In this document: piece by piece, positions 45,244-57,446 of the stretch
How positions within the stretch are numbered: position 1 is the first letter of the stretch
Layout of the letters: every line of letters starts with the position of its first letter
Assembly (NCBI RefSeq): GCF_026151205.1
Contig: NC_087074.1
Location: 5,706,001 to 5,770,000, forward strand
Direction of reading: 5' to 3'
Source of the DNA: Bolinopsis microptera
Taxonomy: Eukaryota; Ctenophora; Tentaculata; Lobata; Bolinopsidae
DNA: 64,000 nucleotides
Program-made: the position numbers and the translations under genes
Notes under the pieces: model-generated
Told to the model about the DNA's origin: nothing
The model's database searches: none
What the model saw: only the letters and a program-made list of their open reading frames with translations

Positions 45244-47879
45244 CTGAAATGAATAAGCACCTGTTCACTTACTGTCACAGCTTAATAGACACAATTATTA
45301 CCGATTACACTTTTACGGACTAAATGTTTCACGACTATTTATTTGCAAAATACCTCGCGGAGGCCAGTAGTCAGGATGGCCGAGCGATCACGTACGGAAC
45401 AAAACGTCATAAAACAACAAAAAGATGGAAAAACGTGCAAATGCCAAGATCAGCAGTATAATTTCGACTATAAACTATAACATCTGATCCTACAGTTAAC
45501 ATTCTTTAAGGTAATTCATTGAAGTCGGCAGTTATAATGTAGTACTATTATAACTCAGTGAAGATTAATCCAATAAACAATAGTCCTGGCTTGTGCTTTT
45601 CGCGAAAATCCGTTTATTATTTATCATGAGTTTTGATCGTGTCCTACAATGCAGTAAGGAATGAATAATCGCAGGATCGTGGGCGACTAGATCGAGCTAA
45701 TGAAAAAGCATGAAGGAGAGAATTTAATCAGTATTTCAATGCCACCGCCGCGACGTGTTTATTGTTTATTGCTCCCAGGCCAATCCCTTTTGCATTAAAA
45801 ACAAGATCTTTTTGTAATTGTGGCATGCAAGGATATGTTATTTGTCATTTTATTTGTCATTTTATTGTTATTTGTAACAATGGAAACAATGGCTATGTAA
45901 TGGGCATAGTCAATGTTCGTTGACATATTTTAAGCCGTTGTTGTAACGATATAGGCTTAATTGTACCAAATTAAGATTGAGATGGGAGGAATTTTCCTTA
46001 GTTGTAGTGCACGTACGGAACGTTCACTAAAAATTTTCTGTACATGCGTTCAGTGTTCACTAAAACTCATCTCATGTTCTGAACGTTATGGATAAATTAC
46101 TATACTAGTAGTGTACAGAAGCATAAATACAAAAGAGTTTTTAAGATTTCAAAAATTGTATTTTCATGAATTTTTGTTGTTGATAATCACATAACGTTCA
46201 ATAACGTTCACTACAAAATGACTGGAACGTGCGTTCAATACGCCAATATCCACCGTTCACTACAGCTAAGGAATTTTCAAACGATCACCGCTTCGTAGTA
46301 GGAAGGAGGCTGGAGGGGCTCCAGATTACGCAATCAAAATTCAAAATGTTTGAAACTGTATTCCCATAGATTGTAAGCATATAAAAATAAAATTAAGCTT
46401 TTCAAGAAAAAGAACTGCTTAGCACGTTGATTTAGCACGTTTATTGTCATAGGACGTAATACGGAATACCTTATAGTTATCAGAAATGATTGTCACGGAC
46501 ATTACTTTCACGCTTGAAAAACTTGTCCATGATCATGTCCGATAAGGCAGGTGGCGATGGTACTCTAATAACGAAGGCTTTACCTAATCATTGTTTTTAC
46601 TTTACCAATAGGGCTAGTTATTGCAGTAGCTACTATACCTAGTGGATACTGGGTTTACCTGGCACTTCTGAAGCATAGTGGTTTAATTTGTTCGTTGGTT
46701 ATAGAATATATTATCACTGATCTCATTTAAGTTTACTAGTATTACTATTGAACCCATGAGATCAAAATCATACGAGAGTCCAAAGGTTTAAGTCGGACCT
46801 TTGACTCGGAGGAAATAATAATTATTACAATTTAGCGTTTCTTGTGCAGACTCCAAATCTTTAATAACGTCAAAACTCAAAAGTACAAAACAATCCCCAT
46901 ACACAACGTTTTTTAACGGAAATTGAGAATCAATACAATACAAAATATTCATCACAAATATTCAACAACGATATTTTCATGAATAGGGGTACAGAAATTC
47001 GATTTGTAATTTAGTGATTTAATGTCTTTAGTATAACAAAAAATAACTCAACTTCAAGACAAAAAGAATAGTATCAATATCATATTTCTTCCTAACGTAT
47101 GATCAATCGTCAAATAGTAACAATCATATAAATTTGACTGTATATAAAGCCAAAGGTGTTCACAGTGGAAGCAAATACTCCTTCAGTCAAAAGTAGAATA
47201 AAAACCGACAGGTACAAACATTATCCAGTCACTGTACAGTCATGGCGCAGTCCACTTATACTAGGTGAAGTGCTTTGTGATGTGAAATATCAACCAAATG
47301 GTGTAATGCCAGGCAATTGGCGTTTGATCTAGCAGTAGCACTGAATTAATTACACTGATATTTCAGCTAAGTACTATGTGCAATGAATCATTTCTTTGGC
47401 GCATATAGCTTATACTCAATTTAAGGCCTAAAATGTTTTCATTTTGATCAGGAGACTTTTATAAAAATAATGTGTGGAGCAGCCGAGCCCAAATTGTTTA
47501 ACGTTGTTACAAGTTGTAGATTACACATTCACAAATAACGATTGGCAATTGTTTTAATAGGGTCAAAATCCAAAACAAACCCAACTATTTGTAAGCTCCT
47601 TCCTGCACGATTGGATTGAAGTAGTGCTTTTAACCACTAGCCACTGAAGCAGACGAAATAGTGTTAGTTTTGTAAAAAGTAACCTTTAGTCTGAATGATT
47701 GACTTTCTAATTATGCCAAAATAGATATTCTACAGAATGCCCAGGAAAAGTGCAAACTATTGTCCTAGACAATCAAAGTAACAGATCATTAAATATTGAA
47801 TGCAGATTAAGGATGAAGTAAGCAGGACATACCTGGAGATGTCTTGTTTTTAGAGGAGGGAGGTGGTTCGGGAAGATGG
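45244..47879. other. intergenic between TRPC gene B and integrin alpha
   Basis: No gene recognised. It contains the small inverted-repeat element at 45994-46273 and AT-rich DNA. A splice-donor-like CCAGGTATGTCC occurs on the minus strand at about 47830, which could belong to a 3' UTR intron of the integrin gene. Confidence 0.4.
45994..46273. mobile_element. MITE-like element with inverted ends
   Basis: TTCCTTAGTTGTAGTGCACG at the left is inverted with few changes at the right (CGTTCACTACAGCTAAGGAA). Inside, ACGTTCACTA motifs repeat in both orientations. No target duplication was resolved. Confidence 0.65.
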
Positions 47880-50800
47880 TCAGGTGGGGTGACTTTCACA
47901 ACACCAGTCGTTAAAGCTGTAGCTTCTACAGTTGCCTGCCTCATCAGCCTTCACTTGGTCCCTGTCTTTTCGTGAGAAGAAGCCGCACCTGATGAGGATA
48001 ACCACGAGGATTACAAGGAGCAGAGAACCTCCCCCAACTCCCGCCACAATGTACCATAGAGTCCCCACTATCCCCGGTATCACCTCCATTACAGCTCTTA
48101 TCTCTTGTTCTACTGTCTTATCAGTGTACACACTCCGGTGGTCTCTCAGAGTCACGGTAAAGCTCACAGTATATGTGATATTCGGGTACTGACTAGCTGC
48201 CTCCGCGTTCAGGTATGTCTTCACCACCAAGCTGTTTTCTCTGCCACTCCGGATATTGCCGACAGTGCAGGTGAGGAGCAAGCACTTCCAGGCATCTCCG
48301 CACTTCACAAGTGGAAGTGAGGTGAACTTTCCCGAGCTCTGCTTTCTTTCAGAGTTGTAGATGTCTATGAGGTTGCGATAGTTGAGGGCTCGGTTGGTAT
48401 CTTGGCTACAGTTGAACTTGGTGCTAGTTATGTTCGCAATGTAGATCATATCTTGACCTAGATATTGAACTGGATACATCACTGACACTTCAGCGTGGTC
48501 AATAGTCGGAACACCTTTGTTCTTCAGCTGTATTGTCAAGGTCTGATCAGGGCCGTACTTTTGCAGGGTTCTTGAGCTGGATTTGTAGTTCCTCAACCGA
48601 ATACCGGTCACATTAGATGGCATTAAACTCGACATCGCCTCAAAATCTAAAACTTTGCTTACACCAACGTTGACAGTGACAGCGTTGTTGGTTTGGTTAG
48701 TTTCTATAGATCTCCTAGACAACGCAATCATGTTTACCTGCAAGCTATCTTGTAAATACACCGTGGTTTGATTCACAGGTATCCTCAGCAGAAAGCTCCT
48801 CTTGTCTCCAGGACTCTCGACCTTGCTACACGAGAATACCTCATCACCCTCACATGTCACTGCTCCCACTGAACATTCCTCAGCCTCAGTCAGGTCTAGC
48901 GTTATCTTGTTGCTCTTCTGTCCATGCAGATTACATTTAGTTGTGGGGACTACCACTTTGAGATTTTCCCCCAAGTTAATGGTTAGTTGTTCACTGTACT
49001 TTCCCTCGGTGAAATTCCCTTCAACTGCTTCAATGGAGACGTTAAGCACCAATACCTCCTTTCCGCTCCCAAAATAGAGCTCCTTCTTGCTGATGACTGT
49101 CTTGTTGGAGATGGTTTTAAAAAGCTCAGTCTGTTCATTTCTCTCTATTTCCCACTCTGTAGCTATTTCAAAGTCAGCTTCACAGAAGTCCCTACCACAT
49201 CTGCCAGTGGTACTAACTGTGTGTGTTTTCTTTGTCAAAGTTTCGGGTGCAATAGCCACGACTCTTCCCTCCACCGGATCTGGCCCTTGTGTGAAGCTGA
49301 ACTCTATCTCTACATCTGAGGACAAGTCAAAGTGTCTTATGTCGCTCCCCGATCTTCGAACGAACTGTAAATCTAAACATTTGTTGTCTGACAGATCGGT
49401 CACCTCACTTTTTTTCTTGCTCACTTCAGTGATATTCGGTGGTTGATAGACCAGCTCAAACCAACATTCACTGTTTGGGACGGTTGAGAGCCACTTCTTG
49501 GGCTGAGTGTGATGCACACTTTACACGGTGTGGTCTCCTGGGTGTCTATGTTTAGCCTATCAGTACATTCAGTTATATCGCTTGAGAGATCTAGCACGTC
49601 TAGGGTCCTATAAAGATAGATTTTATTTGCCATAGGATCTGATATTGCAAGAAGTCCCTCATGTCCTGATATGGCAAATCCAAACATGTTATCATATTCT
49701 TTTAGAGGTTCCTGGGGTCGGATAGTTTGCGATACAGAGGTTTGTACGCCAGTCGCTCCCCCTCTAATAATGTGTACTGAGTTGTCGTAGACGGATCCGA
49801 CAGCGATGTCAGTGAAGCTGTCTCCATCGATATCTCCAATGTCAGCTACAACGGCCCCAAAACCTCCACATGAAGGTGCACGGATTGAGTGTTTAAGATG
49901 GAACTGTTCAGTTCCATCTTCTAGTCCGTGCAGAGAGTAGACATACACAATCCCACAATCGAATGTCCTGTCCTGTGTGGTGAGGGGAGCAGAAACCACG
50001 AGCTGCAGGATGTTCCCTGAGTTCCAGAATGTCAGTGCTCTTCCAAACCCTGTTCGACCAGAAACCTCGTTAATGATACTGTTAAGTACTTTGTCCTTCA
50101 AGATGATAACATGGTTAGAAGGGGACGAGGTTTGACTTGAAATGCCTGTCAGCGCCGACCACGTGGAATCTTTTGCACGGATAGAACGGTAAACCAGACC
50201 TTTTTCCTCTATGTCTTCTAGTTTCTTCATTTCTTCCTCATTAAGGATTTCATTCCCAAAGAAAAGTGTGCCGGAGTAGGTAGGTCCATTGTTGTCGTAG
50301 CCCGGAGCAGAGAGCACTAGATTGTCCTCATGATCAAACCACCCGGAGTAACCTAACATGCATGAACCCAGTTTCTTTAACTCATTCTTGCGTTTTGTCA
50401 GGTCTGTGTACTCTGCGAAACTTTCTTCCCACCAGCTGGATGGTCCTGTCAGCAATAAGTTTTTACTAAACTTCTTTTCTAATTTAATATCTTTTAGCTT
50501 CCGCCCATTGCAATAAACTCTCAATATATCGACTTGAGAGTTTGGCTTTACTCGACTGAATGCCACTCCCTCAGGATTACATTCGAATTCTAGTATTTCA
50601 TCAAAAAGTCCCACTTTGAAATTGAAAAGATCTGTCTCACTGTTTTTGCTATACGTTACCTCGAAATCATCCCCGCTTATAGGAAACTCCCCTGTGGAAG
50701 AGCTGCTCGATATATCTAACTGAAGACAAGTAAACTTGGTGCCAGAGGTGATGTCAATTTTGAAAGTTTCCAAGTTCTCATTTTGACCCGCCTCAACATC

Positions 50801-51596
50801 TCGCCACTCCGATACATCGCAATGGTTGTGAGTTATTATAGTAGGGGAACCCCAGTCATCGACTGCGAACTCATAACAAATTCCTCTAACATTACTCTCA
50901 ACATCAGAGGCAGTCATCCCACAAAAATTGCGATTTCGGACCTTGTGACGAGGAGCACAGATCACGAGTTTTGTCTTGTCAGAGTTTAGAATTAGAGTTT
51001 CTCCCAGGCCTTGATCTGTCTCGTCCACCATGGTAGAATCCGCAGATCTTGGAATGGACGAAACTTTCGTGCATACCTGAGTCTTGTCTATGTTTCTATT
51101 ATTCTCCTTCCCTGAAAACCATTCAATACTAATAATAGAATTAATGTTGGTTTATATGTAGCAGTACTTGTAGCTGTTAACTTTTTCTTAGCTAGCACGG
51201 TAAATCTACAGCAATATTTTTGATAATTGTGTAGTTTTATAACAATTTTACGAATTACAAAATCATGAGCACTTATTCTTAACTTAGCCTCATCAAGTTT
51301 ATCAAAGAACTTCCTTATCACACTCATCATAATTATAGCCACGATATTTTGATGGTTAGGACCTCCTAATTGAAAATACAGCTCGTTTTTTACTAACCTT
51401 CCAGTGTTCTGTCACATCGGTACAAAGCTCCCTTTCTGTCCTCATCTTTAGGTGACGCTACGAAGAGGTGGCCTGCTGTTACCGCTAAACTAAACCCAAA
51501 CTCTCCTGAGTCAGAGAGTCCGTCCAGTACACTGTACTTATTGGTGTTTATGTTAAAGGAACCAACTCCGCTTATCACCAGAAAGAATATGAACAT
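47880..51596 (-). CDS. ITGA: integrin alpha subunit (one frame break)
   Basis: Exon 1 (51596-51398) begins with a signal peptide (MFIFFLVISGVGS) and the mature N-terminus FNINTNKYSVLDG, then GEFGFSLAV. Exon 2 (51111-47880) carries the rest. The seven-bladed propeller is diverged, and only one clear calcium loop, DIDGDSFTD, is visible with its FG-GAP motif (GFGAVVADIG). Thigh and calf domains follow, then a transmembrane helix (WYIVAGVGGGSLLLVILVV). The cytoplasmic RCGFFSRKD corresponds to the conserved GFFKR that clasps the beta subunit. The length, about 1,140 residues, is normal, and no I-domain is present. The frame changes once near 49420-49517. Integrin alphas pair with a beta chain as matrix receptors. 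Confidence 0.9.
49420..49517 (-). other. ITGA: frame discontinuity in integrin alpha
   Basis: Two frames overlap here. The upstream one ends at a TGA at 49421-49423 after the stretch VNVGLSWSI. The downstream one is already open and continues to the transmembrane region. The total exon length is one base short for a continuous frame. There is no credible intron in this 98-nt overlap. Confidence 0.75.
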
Positions 51597-51657
51597 TTGC
51601 TACGATAGAAGAGGTTATATTAAAGTCACTATTGTGAAATGTGACGGTTCATTAGAA

Positions 51658-52464
51658 CTACCTTACTCGGGATTATTATGACCGGGATAAAGTGGTGGGT
51701 TTAGGGTAATTTCGCCATATTTTTCCCGAACCACATTTTCACCGGTCGTTAATAAACCCGCCTACTCAGCTTTTAGGGTTCCCAAGGGGTATGGGTGCTC
51801 ATATTTTAATCGTTGTCTTATATTCACTAAAGAAGACTATTGGGATACTTGTTGTAGGTTTTTCGACTTCATTTGGCTAAAATTGCAAAAAATTCACCTT
51901 TTTGCCCAATTCTTGTCATATATCCTTATTGTCAAATTTGATTTAAATAGGCCAATTTTTAATTTCTTAGGTATTGACTATCTCTACATAATGAAATAGG
52001 ACTCAAAGTAAAAGTAACAGTTAAATTAAAACTTGAATTAATTAAAACTGATGAAAGGGATGATCCAGATGAAGATAACGAAGATGATTACAACTTATTG
52101 GAAGACTAAACAGCTCTCCCTTTATCTCAATATCGATCTGGTTGTTACGCTTCAAATGTTAAAAATTATTTTCCATCTAGTTTGATTAACCACGAGTCAT
52201 TATTTCTGTCTACTTTCAACAATTATTGATAATTCGACTTGTTTCACAAGTTTTAGCAATGCGAAAATTTCTAAACTTGCTTATCTCTAATAAGGAAATT
52301 TACATCTGAGACAAAATTTTTGAATCTAAAATTGAAAGGTTGGACAACGGTAAAATGGCGACCGGGAAAATGTGGTGGGTTTTGAGCAATTTCGCCATAT
52401 TTTTCCCGAACCATATTTTAACCGGTCGTTAATAAACCCGTCGTAATAATCCCGAGTAAGGTAG
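51658..52464. mobile_element. 807-bp MITE-like element, copy 2
   Basis: Nearly identical to 14626-15432, with only scattered substitutions and the same orientation. It begins about 60 bp upstream of the integrin alpha start codon, so it lies in the presumed 5' UTR or promoter. Confidence 0.88.
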
Positions 52465-53942
52465 ACAGAAACAAAGTGTGAAGGGCCTGAACGGAACCCC
52501 TCAGTTTCAGTTCCTTGTTTAACACTGCCGTACAGCAAGGACATTCGCCGGGTTCTCCAAGGATGGGTACAACTACATAGCTCACTCCACACTATGCTCT
52601 GTCAAATGTATACCAAGGATCTACAGGAAATATGTTATAATTATAGACAATGGTGAATACGGAATAGTGACTGATAAATCGAGTGTTTATTTGAGGAACT
52701 GAAAGCTTAATACTAATAGCATAAATTTACCCGTAAGATTTTTTTTTAAAATCTACTATTTAATAAGGTCCAACCAATCGTAGTTCATAGATTTCACTGT
52801 TGATGTTATACTGTTAATGTATGTCATCTTTACGGGCACCAGTAGCACCATTCAGTGCCGATGTTAAGATTAAAGTTTTGGAGATCAATTAACGTTGTTT
52901 CAGTTTAATTTTAAATTAAATAGGCGAAATTCACGACGTTGAACTGAAATTTAATCAATCAAAGAATAAACTTAAATATTTAATCATCTGGCGTCATATG
53001 TAATTGTGATAGGAGCTAGCTGAGAGATGGTGGTTTCACGACTACTGATCTACTTAAAGTGCTGATTAAATTTAATGGTATATATCATATTTATAGGATG
53101 CACTAAGCATTTATTACATATAACAGTTAAAGTGGTTTCCAGGAAACTACAGGGAAAAGTATACAACAAGGCGAGTAAGAGGGTAGAATGGTAAGACCAA
53201 AGTAATAGTAACAGTAAGGTTTAAGCACTGCAAGCATGTTATGTTGATGTAACCTCTGAGTACACCAAAACCGCGTAGTGAGGAGCACGTTAAAGTAATT
53301 GGTATTTCAAGTCCAGGGTACTACGGAGTGAAAAAAAGCCATGCAAGAAACGCATCTCATCCTTAAGATTGGGGTATCAGTATCAGCAGTACTACAATGT
53401 AAAAGGTAGCAGTATGTTCTTGCAGTTGTTAATGTATTCAATGTGACGACTTTCTATTTTACTTTTCAATATCACACAATATTCTCATTTCAAACATCAG
53501 TTTACTGAACCACACCAACCTCCTTCTCAGGCGAATTTCGCCTATATAATTATAATTTATCTTCTAATTTCGTAATGACGCCTACATAAAATGTTAATAG
53601 AATTTAGTCTAGAAGTAGAACTCCATAACTAATGAAACTTTTATATTTAAAATAATCTAAAACAGCTACAGTGATATACTTATAGCTCAACTGTTCAATT
53701 AGTTGATAGTGATACGTTATTTTTGAGATGCAAGAAGATCGACGATATCCAGAGTCTGTAGGACAAATTAACAGTGGAAATAATTTCATAGGTCCTATAA
53801 ATTATGAAATGACTTTTCCAGAACTAGCTCTGCACTGATAGATATTAGTTACAACATTTGATTCACGTTGTCAATCCTTCACATGTCACAGTGCATTTCG
53901 CCAATCTGTGGTACTGGTTGCGAGAAGCATTAATATTATTGG
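52465..53942. other. intergenic, no supported gene
   Basis: No gene or clear element was recognised in this AT-rich stretch. Confidence 0.4.
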
Positions 53943-54024
53943 TTACTGGGCCGCGCTCAGCCTGTCATTCCGCCTAATCTCTATTCTATGTTAATGAACA
54001 TAATAGCCTGGGGTCCCCAGGTAA
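53943..54024. mobile_element. small MITE, copy d
   Basis: 82 bp from TTACTGGGCCGCGCTC to CCCCAGGTAA, with a perfect 9-bp direct repeat TATTATTGG at 53934-53942 and 54025-54033. It is in the opposite orientation to copies a and c. Confidence 0.85.
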
Positions 54025-54120
54025 TATTATTGGATGCGCAATGCGGCCCGGTTAAGTAGTACTACATTGCGCTACAATCACAATGCTGGCAAGCATGACC
54101 GTCGCCCTTATATTCACAAT

Positions 54121-54232
54121 ACTATTTACCCCCTTTACTATTTACCCCCTTTATTATTTACCCACCTTTACTATTTACCCCCTTTACTATTTACCCCCTT
54201 TACTATTTACCCCCCTTACTGTTTACCCCCAT
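54121..54232 (+). repeat. tandem repeat CTATTTACCCCCTTTA
   Basis: About seven 16-bp units with small variations (TTATTTACCCACC, CTGTTTACCCCC). Confidence 0.85.
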
Positions 54233-55573
54233 TCTAATTCAATGTTTGACAGGATGATGACAGGAATAAAAATAGCTATGTGGAGGTTTTTAAGAAATTT
54301 GCGCAAAATACGCGCCAGCATGTTATACGAAATTAGGTAAAAAACCCAAAATCGCCATATTCAGGTGCCTTAAACACCACGTTAAAAATGAGTAAGAGAT
54401 CTGAAACTTTGCAGGGCGTCTAGACGTTGACCAAATCGACTGTAAAACAAATTTCAAGTTACAGGAGTATTGAGAAGTGGGTTTCCTGGAACCCCTGTTT
54501 TACAACTGATTGTCGTGAAGCATATGTATATATTATATAATATGTATAGACGCTTTGGCAGTCAATTGTAGCCTACATTTAAGTGTTCGTAGATTCAAAA
54601 GTATAAAAGATACAGTCACTTCGAACCACAGGTTTTAAAGATAATCGTTTACACTTCAGTTTAGATTATATTTAAAAATAATTTATTGTCATCATCATCA
54701 CTTGATGACGTCATCAAATTAAGTGTTTTTTAAACTTGATTTTTGACAGAATAACACGTTTTCAAATCAATTTTACACCATTAAGGAATAATTTTATTCT
54801 AAATCTGAGGACATTTTTACTTAGATAATTGTTCAAGCTTTCTGAAAATCTACCGGAAAAGTTTCCTACCTTACTCCTTCATAAAGATATTCGCTATTGA
54901 AGTTGGTGCTTTTTTGAAGAATAAATTTATAAAAACACAAAAGTTGTGAATTAGTATTCTCCGGTGTTGGGCCATCCCTTGGGTTGTGGAGCTCAATTTT
55001 GATTCTTAAAGGTCTAAATTGTGTTATAGGCTAGTTTTAATGTTGAAAATCAAAAAGTTGCACATATGGGGAAACGCCCAAATTGATTTAAAATTGCTTA
55101 AATCACTGAAAATTGTTATTTTCATGATTTTTATCAACTTTGGAGTTCCGTTGTGATCCAAGTTCTTTTTGAAATCTTCTGAAACTTTGCATGCTTATCA
55201 AACTATATATAAAGTACCACTATGCAAAAATTTACGGTGAATCAATATTTTATGCGCACGCAACGTCCGATTAAAGATTGCACGTGCGAAAGGTGAGAAT
55301 CGTGCTCATTCGTGATTTCGAATAAATTCTGCTTTCCCACGATATTTAAATGGCATTATATATGAATTTAATGCCAACTTGAATGAGTAAAAAGTGCCAT
55401 ATTCAGTCAGATATCGACAGATATGCCTACTTAAACACAAGGAAATGTTTTAAAAGGTAAAATTTCGAAATCGTTGAAATTACCTCCTTATAAATATTAA
55501 TAATAATAGTGATCAGGTTAAATTTCAACTTTGTAAAATATCCTGATATTATAAACAAAAAGAGATGATATTT
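54233..55573. other. intergenic, no supported gene
   Basis: AT-rich; nothing recognisable. Confidence 0.4.
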
Positions 55574-55875
55574 AATTTGACCAAAACCCATAATCATGGG
55601 TAGAGTGGACCGCTGCCAGTGTCTCTCTTTTCCAAACAAAAGGAAATGATATTAATTTGAATAACCGTCCGCAAATGCAAATTGATACCGAGAATGAAAT
55701 CGGTCGCTCGCTTTTTCCATTCAATAAGCTTTATTACAATTCGTATAAAGCTGTGAATGTCAATGAATGGAAAAAGCGAGCGAGTTATTCAAATTAATAT
55801 CATTTCCTTTTGTTTGGAAAAGAGAGACACTGGCAGCGGTCCACTCTACCCATGATTATGGGTTTTGGTCAAATT
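55574..55875. mobile_element. foldback element with 91-bp inverted arms
   Basis: 55574-55664 and 55785-55875 appear to be exact reverse complements. Inside them, CGCTCGCTTTTTCCATTCA at about 55704-55722 is inverted at 55764-55782. The remaining loop is about 40 bp. This is a long cruciform or hairpin candidate, probably a foldback or MITE-type transposon. Confidence 0.85.
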
Positions 55876-55941
55876 ACAACATATATATAAGTATATATAG
55901 GTAAACTAGCAGTCGATCATAAGTGCAAAGTGGTCCCTTGA

Positions 55942-56138
55942 AGGTTTACAACCTACCAGGACGCGCGCCGAGTTGGTCAACGGGTGATACTCGTAAATGG
56001 TAAAATATCTGTTCCATATATTGGACCGTCGACGAGTCCAACTCGGCGCGCGTCCTGGTAGGTTGTAAACCTACAACGTGTTGGATAGGACTCGTCGACG
56101 GTATATATGGAACAGATATTTTACGAGTATCACCCGTT
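55942..56138. repeat. interlocked inverted repeats A-B-A'-B'
   Basis: A (55942-55976) is perfectly inverted at 56038-56072. B (55979-56039) is inverted with a few missing bases at 56088-56138. B lies inside the A hairpin while B' lies outside, so the two long stems compete unless they form a pseudoknot. Confidence 0.85.
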
Positions 56139-56199
56139 AAAGAGGTCCCACGAATCACGTCATTTATAATGGTCTGTGCACTTCACGGATGAAAGTTGT

Positions 56200-56645
56200 A
56201 GCGCGATGCACTACTGGGCCGGCCAGGCCGCGCATTTTTTTCGTATGCAGATCGGCTCTTACTAATTCGCACGCCCAAAAATTTCACGTGACTTTGGTTT
56301 TTATGGTTTTGCAGCCGTACAAAACGGTTTTACATAAACCCTAATCCCAACCCTAACCCTAACCATAACCCCGAAGCTAACCATAACCCTTACCATAAAG
56401 TAAAGTAAAGTACTACCTAGCCTGTCACGTGATCAAAACGGTTTTTTTGCCCATAACTCTCCAGGGAAGCATTTTAACCCTACGTCATGGGGGGTGATTC
56501 GGAATCAGCGTCCAAAAATACACCGATCTAGATTACCTTCATGCCCAAAGGGCCTTTTCAATTTCACAAGAATTTTCTTAAAATTTGGGCGAGCGATTTA
56601 GTAGGAGCGATGCAGATCGGCGAAATGCGAAGGATTGACATTTTG
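56200..56645 (+). repeat. dispersed repeat interrupted by an element
   Basis: The outer parts (56200-56255 and 56610-56645) match the uninterrupted copy at 32366-32455. Confidence 0.7.
56256..56609. mobile_element. TIR element with telomere-like interior, copy 1
   Basis: 354 bp. Ends CTCTTACTAATTCGCACGCC and GGGCGAGCGATTTAGTAGGAG are imperfect inverted repeats. The 11-bp direct repeat ATGCAGATCGG lies at 56245-56255 and 56610-56620. The interior contains CCCTAACCCTAACC-type repeats and a GTCACGTGA motif. No coding capacity. Confidence 0.87.
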
Positions 56646-57040
56646 AATCAACATCAAGATGAAAGGTATGACTATGTAGTCAACAAAATGGGTAACGGGA
56701 CCGGTGCCTGAAAATTTAAGATTGTAAAACAGTTGCCCTAATTTAACCGTACTTTTAGGTTATGCAAAGTTTTAGTTTTACAAGTCAAATTATTAAGGGC
56801 TCATCATTTATCTTTACATAGGGTGTTTGGGTTCAGGATAGGATATGATAATTTATGAAGTCAAAGTATCAGACATTTAAACATTGGAACGAGGAGTCGT
56901 TGAAAGTCTAGCTGGTATAGTAGAATCAGCTCAATAACAAAAGCAGACGAAAAAGAAAGCGGAAGGGAATAGCAAAGTTTCTTATTCAAATTTCTTGTAT
57001 TTGGCAACATGTGAAATATTTCACCAAGTACAATTAGGGG

Positions 57041-57435
57041 CTCTTACTAAATCGCTCGCCCAAAAATTTCACGTGACTTTGGTTTTTTTGGTTTTGCAGC
57101 CGTACAAAACGGTTTTACATAAACCCTAATCCCAACCCTAACCCTAACCATAACCCCGAATTTGCGCGAAACTATCCATAATCTTAACCACAACCCTAAC
57201 CCTAACCCGAGCCCTAAATAATCGAATTCACGTTTTAGTTTTACTAGCCTGTCACGTGACAAAAACGGTTTTTTGCTCATAACTCTCCAGGGAAGCATTT
57301 TAACCCTACGTCATGGGGGGTGATTCGGAATCAGCGTCCAAAAATACACCGATCTAGATCACTTTCAGTGTCATGCCTAAAGGGCCTTTTCACAAGAATT
57401 TTCTTAAAATTTGGGCGAGCGATTTAGTAGGAGCG
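57041..57435. mobile_element. TIR element with telomere-like interior, copy 2
   Basis: 395 bp in the same orientation as copy 1. The ends CTCTTACTAAATCGCTCGCC and GGGCGAGCGATTTAGTAGGAG pair better than in copy 1. The 11-bp direct repeat ACAATTAGGGG lies at 57030-57040 and 57436-57446. It carries two CCCTAACCC-type patches. Confidence 0.88.
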
Positions 57436-57446
57436 ACAATTAGGGG

